From: Lepidodermella squamata
Lineage: Eukaryota > Gastrotricha
Assembly (NCBI GenBank): GCA_047495785.1
Contig: JBLDXI010000019.1
Location: 2,418,001 to 2,482,000 of the forward strand
DNA: 64,000 nt
Direction: 5' to 3'
The notes under the pieces were generated by a model. That model ran no database searches. It was not told the DNA's origin and worked only from the letters and a program-made list of their open reading frames with translations. Position 1 is the stretch's first letter; the number at the start of each line of letters is the position of its first letter. Of this stretch, positions 11,067-22,007 are shown one piece after another. Both the position numbers and the translations under genes were made by a program.

Positions 11067-13376
11067 ATGAAATTTCTACTCCTTATCATTGCCATTGTCG
11101 CGTCGGTTGATTCCAGGCGAAAAAACGAGACCCTGTCACTTCTAGCATTCCTTCCTATTACGGGCGATGCTCCTCGAGTTGGAACAGGCTGTAGATATGC
11201 TCAGGACATTCTTCTGAACGAAGTCAATTCTCGATCTGACATTCTGCCCGACTACCACATTGAACCTTTCTACGCCGATGAAGGACCCGTTGCTCATTTT
11301 TGTTCGAGAACAGCCCTGCTTTTCCGACGGAACGATTCAGCCGGCCTTCAATCTCCTATTCTAGTTGGACCGTTCTTCTCAGCCGGTTGTCTGTACGTCG
11401 CCAGGCATGTTCATCAAATCGATATGGTCCAAATCACGATAGGATGCAGTACGCCTCAAGGAACAGCAAATCGAAGGATCTATCCCAACCTGTTCAGAAT
11501 TCGTCTCACTGGTGAACTGGTTGCCTTTCCTCAGCTCCACTTTATCCGCGTGATCGGGGGGTGGAACAGGTTTGGAATCCTATCAAATGCTGGTAATGTT
11601 TTCGACTACACCTTGAGTGCTTACCTGCTGAGAACAGCAGTTCAAGAGGGCTTCGAAGTCGCATTCTACGACATTGTCGCTGATGTTACTGATAACACAA
11701 TGATCTCTCTAAAGGTCTCAGAGTCTAAGATAATCGTATACGCGGTCGCCACTGCTCCTCTAACGACGAAATTTCTGTGTGAAGCGTATCGGTTTGGCAT
11801 GAAAGGGTCAAGATACATCTTCATTCTCCATACCACGGCTTATTTCGAACCAGATACTTTACCTGAAAACTTGGGTGATGGATGCACTGCGAACATCGTC
11901 ATCGAACAATTGAAAGTTTCTTACTGGATTGGACATGCTAACACGCTGCAGACAGCACCAACTTTGACAACTTCAATCGGGTTGACTTATCAGGAATTTG
12001 AAAGGAGGTACGATGCGTTAACTAAAGGAGTAATTCCAGGGGATTATGAGAAGCGATTCCATTGTCATGACTCTATGCTTCAGGCTATTTTGGCTCTTGA
12101 CGATGCTGATAAGCAACTGAAGAAGGTTAACATGTCCCTCCGCGACTACAAAACCAACCCTACTGAAGTAATGATGGTTGTGAATCGATCAGTTGCAAGA
12201 AGCGATTTCACTGGTTTGAGAATAGGTAAACAAAAATACTCCGAGCGGCTTGAGGTTGACAATGATATTCAGACCATCACCATTTGGACTCGATCGACTA
12301 AACTACAGTTGACGAGCGAGGTGGGAAGAATCTCAGAGGATCTCTCGCTGTACAATTACTCTTCCTATAGAGCTAGGGTGGTAAACAAACCACCATGGCT
12401 GACAGCAGATGGGAAGCCCCCAAGAGACCGTTCACCCGTCATATTCGGCATAAAAGCTCTCCCATCTTCATTTTCTTGGTCTATCGTCGCAATAAGCTCA
12501 GCTCTAAGTTTGAAAGGAATTCTAGTTGGTGTTATGCAGTTTGCTTCCTTTAGACTATCGCATAAAACCGTGTTCGTAATAGTCCCTATTGTTTCCAGTC
12601 TTCTGTTAAACATTGCTGCAAGCTCATTCAGTGCTTCGATAACTGAACCGAGTGTTATTTTTGTTTGCTATTTACAACGAAGTTGCTTGGCCTTGGGAGT
12701 TGCCATTGTTACATCTTTCATTTCTATGACAATCGCCCAGTATTACAAGCAAAACGGCAAGTTTAAAATATCCGCCCTTTTACCAAAGGTTTCGAGCACT
12801 TCACGACCGGCGACCTTGAGCTCAATCTTAACAGCACCAAACCGCAATACATCGGCGTCCACACTCAGGGCCCAGCCAGTGCCCTCTCAAAATAAGATCA
12901 AATTCTTCGGGAAAGCGTTTCTGCTGATCTCACTTTCAATCCTTGCTTACATTGTGACTTGGCTGTTGATTGAAACTCCTCGAATCGTCGCGTTTGACTC
13001 GAAGCCTCATTACGAAGAAGATTCCGATTCGTATATAATTGACCGTGAATTTGATTGCGCCTCAGAGAACGAGGTCGAATGGATCTCTCCCGTTATCGCA
13101 ATAACTTTTCTCGCACTTCTTGTATCCGCCTGGTTTTCTTACAAGTTAAAGATGCGCAATAGGTCGGCGAAAACGGCCACTCCTAGTGAAGTCGAGTTTG
13201 TATCCATGCTGTTAAGCTGTCTTCTTCCTGTGTTAATGGGTGTCATTCTGGTGTTGGTGGTGGTACGCAGTCACACTGGGCAGTTGGCAGCCTTAGCTGT
13301 CGGTTGTCTGCTTACTTCAGGAATCTTAAATGGGTCAGCACTAGCCCTTTTGCGGAAGCAAAAAGCTGAACGTTGA
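11067..13376 (+). CDS. Class C GPCR, GABA-B receptor-like, copy 3
   Basis: Intronless, 769 codons. The ATG at 11067 starts a compact signal peptide (MKFLLLIIAIVASVDS). The ligand domain is collinear with copies 1, 2 and 4 (ITGDAPRVGTGC, NSRSDILPDYHIEPFYADEGP, GCSTPQGTANRRIYPNLFRIR, FHCHDSMLQAILALDD). The linker (NKPPWLTADGKPPRDRSP) enters a seven-helix domain with CYLQR in TM3 and FDCASENEVEW in ECL2. The third intracellular region is longer than in copies 1 and 2 and Ser/Thr-rich (SSTSRPATLSSILTAPNRN), giving potential phosphorylation sites. An AATAAA-type signal lies near 13467. Signalling partner and ligand are unknown. Confidence 0.88.
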   Translation: MKFLLLIIAIVASVDSRRKNETLSLLAFLPITGDAPRVGTGCRYAQDILLNEVNSRSDILPDYHIEPFYADEGPVAHFCSRTALLFRRNDSAGLQSPILVGPFFSAGCLYVARHVHQIDMVQITIGCSTPQGTANRRIYPNLFRIRLTGELVAFPQLHFIRVIGGWNRFGILSNAGNVFDYTLSAYLLRTAVQEGFEVAFYDIVADVTDNTMISLKVSESKIIVYAVATAPLTTKFLCEAYRFGMKGSRYIFILHTTAYFEPDTLPENLGDGCTANIVIEQLKVSYWIGHANTLQTAPTLTTSIGLTYQEFERRYDALTKGVIPGDYEKRFHCHDSMLQAILALDDADKQLKKVNMSLRDYKTNPTEVMMVVNRSVARSDFTGLRIGKQKYSERLEVDNDIQTITIWTRSTKLQLTSEVGRISEDLSLYNYSSYRARVVNKPPWLTADGKPPRDRSPVIFGIKALPSSFSWSIVAISSALSLKGILVGVMQFASFRLSHKTVFVIVPIVSSLLLNIAASSFSASITEPSVIFVCYLQRSCLALGVAIVTSFISMTIAQYYKQNGKFKISALLPKVSSTSRPATLSSILTAPNRNTSASTLRAQPVPSQNKIKFFGKAFLLISLSILAYIVTWLLIETPRIVAFDSKPHYEEDSDSYIIDREFDCASENEVEWISPVIAITFLALLVSAWFSYKLKMRNRSAKTATPSEVEFVSMLLSCLLPVLMGVILVLVVVRSHTGQLAALAVGCLLTSGILNGSALALLRKQKAER

Positions 13377-14570
13377 CAAAAATATTGATGACAGGATTGA
13401 TAAAGCTAGAACTTGGTGTATCCTTTAGTCTTATCGACCCTATTTCCAGGTATTCAATCGGGTTTGAAAATAAATGTGTCCTTCAACTTTCATCCGATAG
13501 CGAGTGGTCCTATGCAGCTTCATGATATTAAATTTCTTTCTGAACGTAGACGCTACTGTCTATAATATCCGTCTTGCAGCTATGTCTGAGTGTTTCAACA
13601 ACAGCCAGAGTAGGAAAAAATTTTAGATGGCACACGGGAAATGTTTAGAAATTTGGGAAATTTTACTTTTCCCCAATCTTTTCCCCAATCCCATTGAGAT
13701 CGAGGGATGGCATTTTTTCCAACCCTAACAACAGCTACACAAGTTTCAACAAATGAAACGCAATAAATAAGAGGATCTCTTCTCCTCAAGTAAATTTGGG
13801 TGTTCGGAAAAATCTCACTGAGATTTGGGAAATCTGCTAGACGACAGGAAATTTGTTCGGTGTTGTTGTCGATCTGAGAGTGAAATTATAATATTTCCCT
13901 GGAGAATCCGAAGTCGACGAGTGCATATTTCAAATGTAAACATTGACAATATCGGGATTTCGAGCGAGGCGAAAAGATTTATTGCACTTTTGCAAACATT
14001 TCTCCACAATTTGAGCTATTTTCTTGAGAAAATACGCAAAAGAGGGTTTTTTCAGTTTTTATTTTGGTAGTTGTTTGAACAACCAAAACAGCCAGCTGGT
14101 TACGCGACTGCGAAGGATAACGAATTTTAATTACTCTATACTCGGTAGCTAAAGTGAAAGCGTTCTATTCGCGACAGAGCCTGCCCCATTTCTTTCACCT
14201 TTCTTCGGACCTTAGCCTTTAGCTGGTATCGCATTGCCAATTATAGCAATAACCTGAGAAGCAACCCAAACAGTGGGTGTTATAATGTGCATTCATCATC
14301 AGTCATTTGAAAGTAGGAAAGAACACGTCACCGTGCACTCGTAAAGCCTGTTAGCTTTCAGCTTGATGTACATTCAGGTCCATGTCAGGAAACGCTAGTA
14401 AGTTTATGTCACATATGAACGCTTTGTTAAAGGGTTTGTTTATGCGGAAATTGATTCGACTTTGCCTACGCGCTGAGCTGAAACATCTATTAGTCTTCCG
14501 ATCACGATTTTCCCTCATTGAGGACCTATAAGCCATTTCTAGTCTTTGGTTCCAATTTTCAGAACAAAAT
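13377..14570. other. Spacer between receptor copies 3 and 4
   Basis: About 1.2 kb without a supported gene. Near 13660-13700 a short CCCCAATC-type repetition occurs (ttttccccaatcttttccccaatccc). Otherwise nothing structured was seen. Confidence 0.4.
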
Positions 14571-16207
14571 ATGATCGCTTCTATCCTCGCTTTTCTCCTG
14601 TTCTGCGAAAAGAGCTTTACCACGGAAGCAGGTGGACAAGTGAAACCTCAAAAGCTTTCATTACTCACCTTTTTACCAATAACTGGTGACAGTCCTCGAA
14701 ACGGAGATGGCTGCAGAGCAGCGATGAATGTATTGATAAATGAAGTAAACCGCAGGCAAGACATCCTACCGAAATACCATGTTGAGCCGATCTATATAGA
14801 CGAAGGGCCTGGTGCGATGTTCGTTTCCAAAGCGACAGCCCTTTTCCGACGAAACGAGACGATGGTGAAATCTCCCATCATGGTTGGCCCTTTCTTCTCA
14901 GGAGGATGCCTAACTGCTGCTAGACATGCTCATCACATGGATATGGTTCAAATCGCGATTGGCTGCAGTACACCCCAAGCGACTGCAAATCGAAGAATTT
15001 TCCCGAATTTATACAAAATTCGAATAACCGGTGAACTGGTCGCATTTCCTCAGCTGACTTTCATCCGCGAAATCGGGAAATGGAACCGCTTCGGCATTCT
15101 CACTAATGCTGCCAATGTCTTCGATTATTCAGTCAGTGCTATTCTTGCTAAAATCGCATTCAAAGAAGGGTTTGAAGTTTCATTCTTCGACTGTGTCCCG
15201 GATTTCGATGACAGAACCATGATCAGCCTGAAAGAGTCCGAAACTAGGATTGTCGTTGTAAATGTGGCTGGCGGCCCTTTAACAATGCGATTTCTCTGTC
15301 AAAGTTACAAATTCGGTCTTAGGGGTAGCAGGTTTGCCTTCCTACTCCATGCAGCTGGTTACTTCGAACCTTCGGCTTTGCTGAGCACTAGTTACTCTGA
15401 TTGCAATATGCGAATGGTCTTGGAACAGCTCACAATTTCATATTGGATGGGCTGGGCGATGTCCCCAGCTTCAATTACTGCTGGTTCACTAGTTTCTTCT
15501 ATAGGAATGAGTGTTTCCGAATTCGATAAGCGATTCAGCATTGAATCTCGAAACATCATGCCGTCAGATTATGAGAAACGGTATCTTTGCCATGACGCGA
15601 TGTTACAATCGATCTTAGCCCTCAACAAATCAGAAGATGCATTGAATTTTTTGAACATGTCCCTGGCGGACTACGACGAAAGACCTGAGGACATCGCTCG
15701 GGTTGTAAACACTTCCGTCGCGACTTCCGACTACGTCGGTTTTCGCATAGGACGAGTTCGCTATTCATCGAGGCTCGAAATGGATGCTGATATCCAGACA
15801 GCGACTATATGGACAGCAAATAGAGGACTTCAAACCGTTTTAGAAGTTTCGGCTTCAAATCTGAGTGAATTATACAGGTATTCAAATTACAAAATCAATC
15901 TGATAAACAAGCCCCCTTGGATTACTGCGGACGGGAATCCAACTCGAGATAGATCGGATTTCGACGTTGAATATGACTCGGTACCATCATACGTACTCTG
16001 GGCTATTTTGGCAATCTCAGGTCTTTTAACGGTATTGAAATTCGTGATCTTTGCCAAGATCTTGAAAGGTCCAAAATCTCAGCGGATCTTCATTTTTGAA
16101 CTTACGGCGGCGATTCTTATGGGCATATCATCAAGTTCTTTCATTTTCCCTATTGAGATGGCTACCAATGCATCTGTCTGTTATTTCCAGAGGTTCTCTC
16201 TTGCAAT

Positions 16208-17063
16208 CACAGGAAAAAAAAAGGCATGAATTCAGGCTTTTTGCTAACATTAGCGAGCTCACACGCGATCCTTGTAATTCAGGCCCTATGCGTATCCTTT
16301 TTCAGGCTTTTTTTGAAAAGGCATTAACCGCATGAACGTTTTTTACAGGCCCTGAATTCATGGGTTTTTGTTTTATGGATGTGTGAATATTTAAATGAGG
16401 GAAAAAATAGAGAGCAGAAAAATGACGCATTGGCGGGGATTCGAACCCTAGTCTCTAGAGTTACAGGCGAGGATTCTTACCACTTTACTACCAATGCTTA
16501 GATGAAAACTTATGCTCACATCGCCTAATCATCACATTTTTCTGTTGGACTTGTGCTTTTTTTTTAATGAAACATTTTCAGCGCCGAAAAACTGGCATTT
16601 GGGCCGATGCGCCGCAGCTTTTTTAGCACCGAAATGCTCAATTCCAATCTAAACTGTAACTAAGATCCAATCTGGGTTATTTAGGATCACTCGAATTGAA
16701 ATAATTGATATCCTATTGATCATCGTGGAGTGTTTTCTGTTTAATCTAAAGCTAAGATATATTAAACTTGATCAAAATTGGGTGGATACCTCGTCTCGAT
16801 GCTTATTGGAGCCCGAAAAGTTCAGTAACTGAAGAATAAATATCAATGCAGTGTGTTATTTCAATTGAAATATAATGCGCATCGAAAGGCATGAAAATCA
16901 AGCACATGATTTACAAGCTTTCATAAAAAAGCGTGAATTTGGGTCGCAAAAGTCCTTGTATTTCATGCCCCCAAATTGGGGCTCGATTTTTTCCCCCAAA
17001 TTCATGTCGCGTGCTGAGATTCATGCCTTTCAAACCTGAATTCATGCCTTTTTTTTTCCTGTG
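16208..17063. mobile_element. Non-autonomous DNA transposon (MITE) with 29-bp perfect TIRs
   Basis: The 856-bp element begins CACAGG followed by nine A and GGCATGAATTCAGG. It ends with the exact reverse complement, giving 29-bp perfect terminal inverted repeats. It is flanked by AT at 16206-16207 and 17064-17065, a 2-bp target duplication. Further GAATTCAGG/CCTGAATTC motifs recur inside near 16280-16360, so it is partly self-repetitive. No transposase frame is present. It carries a tRNA-Gly-like sequence on the minus strand (16427-16497). An AT duplication is reminiscent of ISL2EU-type transposons, but the superfamily is not established. Confidence 0.88.
16427..16497 (-). tRNA. tRNA-Gly-derived sequence, probable pseudogene (GTA in the anticodon position)
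   Basis: The minus strand gives a 71-nt cloverleaf-like sequence. Its acceptor stem is perfect (GCATTGG/CCAATGC), it has an A-box-like TAGTAAAGTGG, a perfect B box GGTTCGAATCC, and a T5 run just downstream. It aligns along its length with the tRNA-Gly(GCC) gene at 55727, but the anticodon loop reads CTGTAAC (GTA by position). Two of five anticodon-stem pairs are broken, and the T stem has one mismatch. It is therefore more likely a tRNA-derived passenger of the transposon than a working tRNA-Tyr. Confidence 0.6.
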
Positions 17064-17907
17064 ATGGGTTTGAGCATGATTTCGAGCCTCGTTGTTGCTA
17101 GGATCCTATTCTACATAAAATCAAAAGACTCCTTGCCAGCTCACAGTTTAGCCATTGATCGGGTCTTGTTCTCAAAAGACCAGTGTCACGCGATAAATGA
17201 AAAACCGATTCACAGCCCAATGTACGGGGGCTATCATACACCAGCCGGATCTGTTAAAGAGTTCCGCTCAAGGTCCGGAACCATCGTTTCGCGAAAATAT
17301 TTCACTGAAGAGATGAAGCAAACATTCATCCGTGTTCGAGCTTTTTCGATAACAGCTATAAGCTTGGTTTACGTTTTCCTATGGTTGGTTGTTGAAAAGC
17401 CTGGAATTCGCAGAATATCAATAACCCAGAGTCACCTTTACGATGAGCAGTCTGATTCTTACATTACCATTTACTCTCAGGCATGTGGCTCCGAAAATGA
17501 ATTATATTGGGCTAGCCCTCTAATAGCCCTAAATTTTTGCTTACTTGCTACCGCAACTTACGTTGGCTTTCAAATTAGGCATTATCGAACCCAGCTGGCA
17601 CAAGTTCATGCTGAATTCAACGCAACTCGTTTGTCACTCTCTTGCACGTTACCACTTCTAACAGCTTGTGTATTGATCATGCTAGTGTTGAATTCACCCA
17701 TAACTCAAGTCGTAATATTGTCGATACTTTCTCTGCTCGTCTCATTAATTCAAACCGTCGCTGCGTTCCTATCAACAAAAAAACAGGTTTCATAATGACT
17801 AATTTATAGCAAAACTTCCCGACAAAGGAAGATCTTGAAAAATTGATGACAGCAAGTAGCCTTGCATCTTCTGCAATAAATCGAAAGCATTTTTGAAGAC
17901 TCTAAGA

Positions 17908-19814
17908 ATGATCACAAAAAACTGTGCTTTTTGGCTTATTTTAATCGCTAGCCAAGTACCGATTGTTCATAGTGCTGCAGCTGAAGGTACTAGTTCAGCT
18001 TCAACTGACACCGTGAGCAACGCCGAGCTTAACGCGATTTGCGACGATTTAATTGCTGATAAAATAAATGCTAATAATGAGGGAAAGCTGTCGCAACCAG
18101 TCATTCCGGTTGACGTTTACACTCAGGTAATTATCATTAGACGCATTTAAACCAAATTTAAATGTATTCGTAGATGGTCCTGATGTCTCTGAATGACGTT
18201 CGCGATGTTGATGAGGTCATGTCAATAACAGCCCGCATCGATTTCACATGGTAAATAGACCAATTAACCGGTTACACTTTGATAAAATCTGATCAATATA
18301 GGAAAGATGACCGTTTAGCTATCAATGATTCTAGATGTCATGGCGAGAAAGCTCTTCAAGCAACAACGGGGATATGGTTCCCCTCTTTCATTATTCAAAA
18401 CGGGGCCCAGTTAGGAATATCTCAAGAATGCCTTCATTTAACATTTAATATGATTGTTGCAGGAGCGTTCTTTACCCTGACGCCTGGCAAAATGTAAGCT
18501 ATACATTGAAGAAAATTTTAGTTGTAGCTATGCTATACACATTTTTCCAGTTCCCCGTTCTCGTCGATACATATGGAAACGTGCAATGGTAAGTCTAGTT
18601 TTCTAAGCTCGCGAGGAACTGTTGAAGTTTAAATTACGGTTCATCTCAGGCGCGTGGCTTTCAAATTCGACGTCAATTGCGATATGGATTTCATGTTGTT
18701 TCCCTTCGTAAGCGCCTGATACAGCTGAAATACAGCTTTTATAGCATTTGTATCCGCAGGACGTGCAATACTGCCACACTTTGGTTCAAGCCCCTCTTTT
18801 CGACACTGGCGAATTGAACTATATGTTCAAGGATAAACAACGTGGGATCGTTACATTTGACGGAGATGCAGGAAACACTATGTGGTATGGTGAATCATCC
18901 ATCTCAAATATTGGCTTTATCTGAAATTTCCAGGGATGTTACCGGGCAAGCTGTTCGATTTTCGAACACTATACCAGGCGTTCACCTCTGGCTACGATTA
19001 GAAAGTTGGAAACCTACATAGACCAATCCTCAGTTCATTCTCATTTCTTTCAGGAAAGTATATGTACTACATCTGGACTATCATCATTCCTGTAGGTATG
19101 TAAATTTGACGAAATTCTATTCAATCACTTTAACGGGCCATAAACTGTTTCAGTCGCTGTTTTCGCTATGACTGGTAAGTTGCTGAGATAGATGTTCATA
19201 TCAAGACTGCAACTAATATTTTAATTATATTCCAGCCGCAACATTTGTCGTCCCAGCGGAAGGCGAAGAGAAGATGTGCACTGTCATAAACGGCTTGCTT
19301 TCATTCTTTCTTCTGTACGTGATGATGATCGCTGCTCTGCCGGCAACTTCCGACGAAGTCCCTGTTCTTATGTCATTCTTCAACTTTCACATCAGTAACA
19401 TTTCCAACTCATCATTCACCACATTTCTTTTCTCAACTATTTCCAGTGTTCACAACGGCTATGGTAATAATAACGGCTATTATTCTTCGAGTCTTAGAAA
19501 ATGAAATGGAAGAAGAAGAGGCGAATGAAAAACCAGAAGACGAGTTGCTAAGAAAAAGTGCCAAAAAAGCTTGGGATCTGCGTCTCGTTTTGAATCAAAA
19601 GGAGCCTGAGACTGAAAAGAAACCGCCAAAGACAGAGGAGGTGCAAAAGAAAGGGTTCAAAATCACGGCCTCAACATTGAATGAAGCAGCGCTGGTTTTT
19701 TATTTGGTGGCGATCGTCATTACAAGCATCGCTTTTGTGGGGCAGATGGCTCGACTTAGAGCTACGACCCAACCTGAATTTGAGTTCACCCCACTTCAGC
19801 CATACAAGCATTGA
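17908..19814 (+). CDS. Cys-loop ligand-gated ion channel subunit, gene A (12 exons)
   Basis: Exons by splice consensus and frame: 17908-18126, 18174-18250, 18302-18409, 18463-18493, 18551-18588, 18650-18707, 18760-18884, 18934-19004, 19054-19095, 19154-19174, 19236-19394 and 19447-19814. They total 438 codons. A signal peptide (ITKNCAFWLILIASQ) leads into a short extracellular domain. It has MSITARIDFTW (beta-strand D-like), IWFPSFIIQNGAQ (loop A-like), and the Cys-loop split between exons 6 and 7: CDMDFMLFPF|DVQYC, exactly 13 residues between cysteines. M1 to M4 follow. The M1-M2 linker PAEGEEK ends in Glu-Lys before M2, the arrangement of cation-selective channels, and M2 keeps the 9' Leu. 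The YxCC of alpha-type acetylcholine subunits is absent, so the ligand is unknown. An AATAAA lies near 19920. Exon 3 ends at an unusual donor (GTTAGG) supported by paralogue alignment. Confidence 0.85.
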
Positions 19815-20045
19815 TGGCTGGAAAATCCTAATTGACACTTAGCGTGAACAGCTTTTTTTGTGTTGAGTTCGGAACTATTCATCGAAAAAAAACATTTCTT
19901 AGCGACAGCTTCGAGAATCGAATAAATACTTAATTAGATCCGCCAAGTAGTTTCATCCATAATTTACAGCATTGGGTTTGAATCGATGAAGGCCTCGCCT
20001 CCTCTATGTTTTGCATTTACTTAGAAGATAATAGTTGAATTGAAG

Positions 20046-21825
20046 ATGAAGCGCATCTCTTTTCTACTCATCCTGACCTTATCTATCGGAGGCATTCGCT
20101 GTGCAGAAGAACCTGGTTCCGGCGCGAGTAACTCGGACGTGAACGCTTTTTGCGACGATCTCATTGCAAATGGAGTGAATGAAGATGCGGACGCCAAATT
20201 TTCCCAACCCTTGATTCCTATCGATATCGACATGAAAGTTCGTATTCGAGCAATCTTGAAGCTAAAAAGATCTATTTGGAAATTTGTTCCAGCTTATTCT
20301 GATTTCAATAAACGAGATCGACGACATGAATGAGGTTATGTCTGTAACGGCGCGTATCGATTTTCGCTGGTAAGCCATGAAATTAATCTCAGAGGTTTTC
20401 TAATGTCGCGAGACTCAATTTCAGGCAAGACCACAGATACGCTGTGAACAACTCACTTTGCCACAAAGAGAAGACAATAATGAGTGCCATGAACATCTGG
20501 TTCCCGCCGTTTGTAATTGAGAACGGAGCAAGGTATCCAAGATAAAATGCGTAATGAAAATACACCTCCTACTCCTCTTTTCATTCAGTTCGATATTGTA
20601 TCCTGACGCTTGGCAAAGCGTAAGTTTCCTCGATATCAGAGATGACTAGTTAAGTTGACTAGTAAATAAAAAAGTTCCCGGCTATGATTCGGTCTGATGG
20701 ATATGTCGACTGGCGGGTGGCTTTCAAGTTCGACCTGGCTTGCGATATGGACTTCTTGTTATTTCCTTTTGTAAGATTCAAACAAGTTTCCGATATTCGC
20801 CTTATTTCGAAAAATTTCGCAGGACACTCAGCATTGTAGCATCGCAATAGCCGCTCCTCTTTTCGACAAGGGAGAGCTCACTTATTCGATCAAAGACACC
20901 AGTCGAGGAGTTGTCTCTTTCGACGGGGATGCAAGCCATCCGATGTGGTAAGTTTTCCCAACAAATTTTCTGGAGAGCTTATTTATGAACCCGTTCTCAC
21001 TCAGGGAAGTCGTCGGCCAAGCGGTGAAGTATTCCGAAGGTATTCCTGGGGTTGAGCTTTGGATCAAAATGAAAAGTAAACCATCCAAAGACGCGAATTC
21101 CTCCTTCAAGTGTCATTTGCATCCTATAGGGAAATACATGTACTACATCTGGACAATCGCCATACCTTTGAGTAAGATGATTCAGTTCCTTCGAAATGAA
21201 TAACACTGAATTTATTTACAGTTTCCGTCATCGTTTTGACCGGTAATTCATTCTAAAGTTTTTTCTACATTTGTCTTTTTCATGTTTCTTCTCAGCTGCG
21301 GCATTCGCTGTTCCTGCTGAAGGGGAGGAGAAGATGAGCACTGTTATCACAGCTCTGGTATCGTTTTTCCTCCTTTATCTTCTATACCTTAACATGCTGC
21401 CAGCAACATCCGATGAAATGCCGCTGTTGCTGCTATTTCTTACCGTCAACATTGGTAACTTGGCTGAAGAATCTAACTCCCTTGTTATTACCTGCTTATT
21501 GTCTATTTCAATCATAGGCCTTTCAACTTTTATGACTGCTATATGCGGGATCGTTGTGAGACTCCTGGAAAACGAACTTGATGAGAAAGAGAAGGAAGAA
21601 GCGGCAGAACGGGACGACCTATTCGGCTCGCCTCAAAACGACGGAAAGGCTAAGAAAAAGTGCCGAATCACAGCTTCTCAACTAAATGAAGGCAGCCTAG
21701 TATTCTACATCGCCGGAGTTTTCATTTGCTGCGTAGCATTTGTCGCCCAAATGGCTCGGTTATATAATTCGGCATTAACGGAATTAAGCTACACCCCGAT
21801 TCAGCGTTACACTCATGGAGAGTAA
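20046..21825 (+). CDS. Cys-loop ligand-gated ion channel subunit, gene B (11 exons)
   Basis: Exons: 20046-20237, 20293-20369, 20425-20532, 20589-20619, 20675-20770, 20823-20947, 21005-21075, 21130-21171, 21222-21242, 21296-21454 and 21518-21825, giving 409 codons. Exon sizes match gene A except that exon 5 (96 bp) equals A's exons 5 and 6 (38+58), so that intron has been lost cleanly. The start ATG opens a signal peptide (MKRISFLLILTLSIGGIRC). Key features are FCDDLIANGVNEDADAKFSQPLIP near the N-terminus, the Cys-loop CDMDFLLFPF|DTQHC, FDGDASHPMW, a GKYMYYIWTIAIP entry to M1, PAEGEEKMSTVITALVSFF at M2 and a Lys/Glu-rich M3-M4 loop. The 63-bp last intron (21455-21517) is a multiple of three with no stop, so its retention would add 21 residues between M2 and M3. 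Cation selectivity is inferred from Glu-Lys before M2. Confidence 0.87.
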
Positions 21826-22007
21826 ACTCACAATTTTCTCCGTTGAAAGACTGGTCGGAATAATAAAAAACATCTTGACAACCTTTCATTGTTTTCTCTC
21901 ATAAATGGTTAACTATGTAGCTGTTTCCTCCGCTCTAAGATCGATGAAGGCTTCCTTAAAGCAGGCGTCATAAGGGGGGTGATCGATTAATCAAGCCATT
22001 TTGCAAA

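Larger units (their letters stand above)
14571..17795 (+). pseudogene. Class C GPCR, GABA-B receptor-like, copy 4, interrupted by a MITE
   Basis: The 5' part (14571-16207) encodes a signal peptide (MIASILAFLLFCEKSF), the full ligand domain (ITGDSPRNGDGC, GCSTPQATANRRIFPNLYKIR, LCHDAMLQSILALN), TM1, TM2 and the start of TM3 (CYFQRFSLA). The frame then enters an inserted element and stops at 16227-16229. Homology resumes at 17066 with the rest of TM3 (GLSMISSLVVAR) and continues through TM7 to the stop at 17793-17795. The two parts total 2367 nt, a multiple of three, and would give 788 codons if one copy of the AT target duplication is kept; the join falls exactly where copies 1 and 3 read LVIGLALV / LALGVAIV. 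No other break was found in either part, so the insertion looks young. No GT-AG pair exists at the element ends, so normal splicing would not remove it; a null allele is the simplest reading. Confidence 0.85.

Noticed and set aside
16427-16497. Calling the MITE-borne sequence a genuine tRNA-Tyr from its GTA anticodon
   Set aside because: The body is tRNA-Gly-like, the anticodon stem is broken, and it lacks the intron and identity elements expected of eukaryotic tRNA-Tyr.
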